Assembly (NCBI RefSeq): GCF_021531595.1
Contig: NZ_JADYUD010000001.1
Location: 124,001 to 188,000, forward strand
Length of the DNA stretch: 64,000 bases
Direction of reading: 5' to 3'
Source: Fusobacterium perfoetens
Lineage (GTDB): Bacteria; Fusobacteriota; Fusobacteriia; Fusobacteriales; Fusobacteriaceae
The translations under genes and the position numbers were made by a program. Shown here piece by piece: positions 61,384-64,000 of the stretch. Numbering within the stretch: the first letter of the stretch is position 1; each line of letters opens with the position of its first letter. The notes beneath the pieces are model-generated. The model was given only the letters and a program-made list of their open reading frames with translations, did no database searches and was not told the origin of the DNA.

Positions 61384-62247
61384 ATGTTGGACAACAAAAC
61401 AAAGGGAATAATTTTTATGCTTATATCGTCGTTAGGATTTAGTTTTATGGCAGTAAGCATTAAATATGTAGGTGATATTCCCCTTTTTGAAAAAATATTT
61501 TTCAGAAATTTAGTAAGTCTTTTTGTTGCCCTTTGGGGTTTAAGAAAAGTTGGAAATTTTAGTGTGCTTTTGGGACAGAAAGGAAACAGAGGCTATCTTA
61601 TAGGAAGAGCAGTAGCAGGTCTTTTAGGGGTGGTGGCAAATTTTTATGCAATAGCCTATCTTCCTCTTGCAAATGCAAATATTCTTAATAAACTTTCACC
61701 ATTTGTAGTACTTTTTTTATCTGCATATTTTTTAAAAGAAAAACTTAGAAAAATACAAATAGCAGGATTTTTTATTAGTTTTTTTGGTGTTATTCTTATA
61801 ATAAAACCTACTATGGACTTTAATATTCTTCCAAGTCTTTCAGCACTTGCTTCAGCTGTATTTGCTGGAATAGCTTATACAATTGTAAGAGTACTTGGGA
61901 ATAGAAAAGAAAATCCTAATACTATAGTATTTGTATTTTCACTTATTTCTGTTTTAGGGATTTTTCCATTTATGATGATGGATTATGTACAGCCTTCTTT
62001 TAAAGAACTTATGATTTTATTGAGCATAGGAGTTTTTGCTACTTTTGGACAATTTGGACTTACTTATGCTTATAAATATTCAAAGGCATCAGAAGTATCA
62101 ATTTATACATATTCAAGTATAATTTTTACTGTTATTTTAGGATTCTTTTTCTTTGGAGAAATACCAGATGTGCTTACAGTAATAGGTGGTATAATTGTAA
62201 CAGCAGTTGCTGTGAAATTATATTTTGTTTTTAAAGAAAAAGAATAA
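61384..62247 (+). CDS. EamA/DMT-family transporter
   Basis: A 287-residue protein with about ten helices and the two-EamA-domain plan of the drug/metabolite transporter superfamily. The N-terminal domain has GIIFMLISSLGFSFMAVSIKY and the second repeat has ASAVFAGIAYTIVRVLG; the YLPLANANILNKLSPFVVLF segment is typical. It would export or import a small metabolite; the substrate is not readable. The gene is monocistronic with GGAGGAAA before the ATG. Confidence 0.85.
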   Translation: MLDNKTKGIIFMLISSLGFSFMAVSIKYVGDIPLFEKIFFRNLVSLFVALWGLRKVGNFSVLLGQKGNRGYLIGRAVAGLLGVVANFYAIAYLPLANANILNKLSPFVVLFLSAYFLKEKLRKIQIAGFFISFFGVILIIKPTMDFNILPSLSALASAVFAGIAYTIVRVLGNRKENPNTIVFVFSLISVLGIFPFMMMDYVQPSFKELMILLSIGVFATFGQFGLTYAYKYSKASEVSIYTYSSIIFTVILGFFFFGEIPDVLTVIGGIIVTAVAVKLYFVFKEKE

Positions 62248-62299
62248 TTAAAAAATGTTCGCCTGTAGAGAACAAAAAGCTAAAAATTGTGTAATATTC

Positions 62300-62328
62300 T
62301 TTACAAATGAAGGGTAATATACTATAAT
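62300..62328 (+). promoter_or_regulatory. Promoter of mreC
   Basis: TTTACA (62300-62305), 17 bp, TATAAT (62323-62328), 46 bp upstream of the mreC ATG. Confidence 0.65.
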
Positions 62329-62374
62329 TATTGAAAAGAAAGTATTAAAAATTTGGTTGTACAAAGGAAATAAA

Positions 62375-63178
62375 ATGAAACTTAAAAAGAAGAAAAGAAC
62401 CCTTATAGGGTGGGTTTATATAATAGTAGTCGCAGCAGCAGTGATTTTCCTTATGAAAGGTTTACTGCTTTTTGGTATGAAAAAATTAAATGTTTTAATT
62501 CTTCCTGTACAGAGCAAAATTTATATGACAACACAAGGTATCAGAGAAAATTTTAATACTATTTTAAAATATAAAGATTTCTTTTATGAAAATAGAGAAT
62601 TAAAATCTAAAATAACTTCTCAGGAATATAAAGATGAGCTTATAGCTGATCTTACAGATGAAAATATAAGACTTAGAAAACTTTTGGACCTGAAAGGGCA
62701 GATGGAATATAAAACAAAAGTTGTAAAAGTAAGTTTTCAGCATGTTCAGGATACTTATGAAGATTTTATAATAAAAGCTGGATCTGTAGATGGAATGGAG
62801 ATTAATATGCCTGTACTTTCAGGAAGACAGCTTATAGGAAAGATAACAGATGTCTATGAAAATTATTCTGTTGTAAAAATGATAACAGGTGAAAATAGTT
62901 ATGTGAGTGTTTTATGTAAAGATGTTATAGGGATAGTAAGTGGAGAACGGGAAAAAGACTTATATTTTAGACCTACTTCTTCTCTTGAAGAAGAAATAAA
63001 AATAGGAGAAGAACTTTATACATCAGGAATAAGTGATGTGTATCCTAAAGGACTTTATGTAGGAAAAGTTTCAGAAATTGTATCAGCAGATAATAAGCTT
63101 GAAAAAATATACAGGGTAAAGATAGATACAAATATTTATGATTTCCAGGAAGCAATAGTACTGATGGGAGATGTATAA
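62375..63178 (+). CDS. mreC: Rod shape-determining protein MreC
   Basis: An inner-membrane protein that links MreB to the cell-wall synthesis complex. From ATG 62375 (MKLKKKKR, AAAGGAAA upstream) it has 267 residues: a membrane helix (about residues 13-35), a coiled coil (about 62-105), and the MreC beta-domain with IIKAGSVDGMEINMPVLSG and LIGKITDVYENYSVVKMI. A longer reading from TTG 62357 lies in the ribosome-site region and is rejected. mreB is far away at 4358-5410, and no mreD is next to it. Confidence 0.92.
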   Translation: MKLKKKKRTLIGWVYIIVVAAAVIFLMKGLLLFGMKKLNVLILPVQSKIYMTTQGIRENFNTILKYKDFFYENRELKSKITSQEYKDELIADLTDENIRLRKLLDLKGQMEYKTKVVKVSFQHVQDTYEDFIIKAGSVDGMEINMPVLSGRQLIGKITDVYENYSVVKMITGENSYVSVLCKDVIGIVSGEREKDLYFRPTSSLEEEIKIGEELYTSGISDVYPKGLYVGKVSEIVSADNKLEKIYRVKIDTNIYDFQEAIVLMGDV

Positions 63179-63180
63179 TT

Positions 63181-63738
63181 ATGAAAAAAATTATATTAGC
63201 TATATTCTTTGCATTATGTTCATTTAGTTTTGCTGAGGTAAAAAATATAAGTGAAATAAAAAGTTTGGACCTTATTGTAATGGAAAAAACTTTTATAAAT
63301 AAAAGAAGCGAAGAAAAAGTATACAATATAAAATATGTTGTGCCTAATCTTTTAAGAAAAGAGATGCTTGAACCACAGTCTCACAGAGGAGAAGTTTTTG
63401 TTTATGCAGATGATACAAAAAAAACTTATCTTCCTGTTTTTGACGAGGTAACAGAAGACAAAGCTGTTCCAGAAGAAAATCTTGTAATTGATACAATAGT
63501 TCTTCTGCAGAATAAAGATAGAAAAGATGAAAAATTTAGAAAACTTTATAACAGTGGAAAACTTGTTCGGATAAGGAATGATAATGTTATAATAGAGCCT
63601 CAAAAAATGGAACTTATAGATAATTATTATATACCTGTTTTTATAAAAATTTTTGATGGAGATATTCTTGTTGCTGAACTAAAAATAGAAGATGTAAAAA
63701 TTAATTCAGAAATCAGCAGAAAAGAGTTTGAGTTATAA
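63181..63738 (+). CDS. Exported protein, probably LolA-like
   Basis: A 185-residue protein with a Sec signal (MKKIILAIFFALCSFSFA, cleavage near residue 18). The mature part has alternating beta pattern and VYNIKYVVPNLLRKEMLEPQSHRGEVFVY-type segments (about 44-72) that resemble LolA/outer-membrane-lipoprotein-sorting proteins, where a half-barrel binds a lipid. I judge this from pattern alone. It is two bases after mreC and overlaps recO by one base (TAATG). mreD would be expected here in many genomes, but this protein is not a multi-helix membrane protein. Confidence 0.5.
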   Translation: MKKIILAIFFALCSFSFAEVKNISEIKSLDLIVMEKTFINKRSEEKVYNIKYVVPNLLRKEMLEPQSHRGEVFVYADDTKKTYLPVFDEVTEDKAVPEENLVIDTIVLLQNKDRKDEKFRKLYNSGKLVRIRNDNVIIEPQKMELIDNYYIPVFIKIFDGDILVAELKIEDVKINSEISRKEFEL

Positions 63739-64000
63739 TGACAAATCTTTTAAAAGTTGAAGGTATAATAATAAATAAAAAGGATATAGGCGATTTTGAT
63801 AGAATTGTCACTATGTTTACAGGAAGTTTTGGAAAAATAGATGTTCTTATTAAAGGCATTAGGAAAAGTAAAAAAAGAGATAAGATAGGAGCAGATATTC
63901 TTTCTTTTTCTAGAATGGTAGTGTACAAAAAAGAAAACAGTTATATTGGAACAACTGTTGAATCTGTAAAAAATTATAATAATATAAGAGAAGATATGAA
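63738..64000 (+). CDS. recO: DNA repair protein RecO (start only, cut by window)
   Basis: The ATG at 63738 shares one base with the preceding stop. The visible 87 codons (MTNLLKVEGIIINKKDIGDF, then DRIVTMFTGSFGKIDVLIKG, IRKSKKRD) match the N-terminal OB domain of RecO, which loads RecA with RecR. The family is about 240 residues, so about 150 lie beyond the window. Confidence 0.85.
   Translation, partial: MTNLLKVEGIIINKKDIGDFDRIVTMFTGSFGKIDVLIKGIRKSKKRDKIGADILSFSRMVVYKKENSYIGTTVESVKNYNNIREDM

Noticed and set aside
1-64000. CRISPR arrays, prophage or insertion sequences
   Set aside because: No regular spaced repeats, transposase, integrase or phage structural genes were found.

Overview
This is an AT-rich chromosomal window that reads as a Fusobacterium or close relative. 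The evidence is the dominance of AGA (Arg) codons, CTT/TTA (Leu) codons and A/T third positions, a diderm envelope (a porin-type barrel with a fusobacterial-style signal peptide, a probable LolA-like carrier, several lipoproteins), and the unusual combination of WhiA, ScpA/ScpB, FabK and MreB/MreC in one diderm genome. I assign it from gene content and style only; no alignment was run. There is no prophage, transposase or CRISPR array; most of the window is core genome with a few accessory insertions.

Layout. 1-6.8 kb (minus): one long operon read from about 6.8 kb leftward: an unknown membrane protein, maf, mreB, scpB, rluB, gatC, gatA, gatB (gatB cut by the window edge). 6.9-8.3 kb (plus): an RseC-type protein, a secreted MORN-like repeat protein, a cysteine-rich mini-protein and a lone 5S rRNA with its own consensus promoter. 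8.4-9.7 kb (minus): thyA-folA. 9.9-18.3 kb: a PHP hydrolase, fabK, an alanine/Na+ symporter, an M29 aminopeptidase (minus), a potABC transporter operon without potD, and a cyclophilin lipoprotein. 18.4-22.6 kb: a DJ-1 protein, a ROK repressor divergent from a porin (with an operator-like palindrome at a perfect promoter and a structured leader), a possible sRNA, and purC. 23.3-26.0 kb: an accessory type II restriction-modification cluster with two different nuclease genes and a C5 methyltransferase. 26.1-36.7 kb: guaA, ssb, polA, whiA, ribF, scpA, murJ and an orphan N6-adenine methyltransferase coupled to murJ. 36.7-39.7 kb (minus): a small alarmone synthetase and an unfamiliar two-gene unit made of a degenerate SIR2-fold protein and an acidic partner. 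39.8-46.1 kb: cls, a second PHP protein, tRNA-Arg(CCT), lepA, a LysE exporter and mnmA. 46.2-49.2 kb (minus): a full-length SNF2-family protein that has lost its ATPase motifs. 49.5-51.5 kb: glmS under a glmS ribozyme. 51.6-56.6 kb (minus): sbcD-sbcC-DUF1275. 56.7-61.2 kb: a TPP riboswitch followed by tenA, thiZ, thiX and two tandem thiY-like binding proteins. 61.4-64 kb: a DMT transporter, mreC, a LolA-like protein and the start of recO.

How the genes work together. Three nutrient-sensing RNA or protein circuits are visible: TPP riboswitch -> thiamine pyrimidine salvage, GlcN6P ribozyme -> amino-sugar synthesis, and ROK repressor -> porin. Gene pairs that are adjacent in many bacteria are split here: scpB at 4 kb versus scpA at 33 kb, mreB at 5 kb versus mreC at 62 kb, and potABC from potD. 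The least explained loci are the SIR2-like/acidic-protein pair (37.5-39.7 kb), the pseudo-ATPase SNF2 protein (46.2-49.2 kb), the two-nuclease restriction cluster (23.3-26.0 kb) and the non-coding structures around the porin gene (20.2-21.8 kb).
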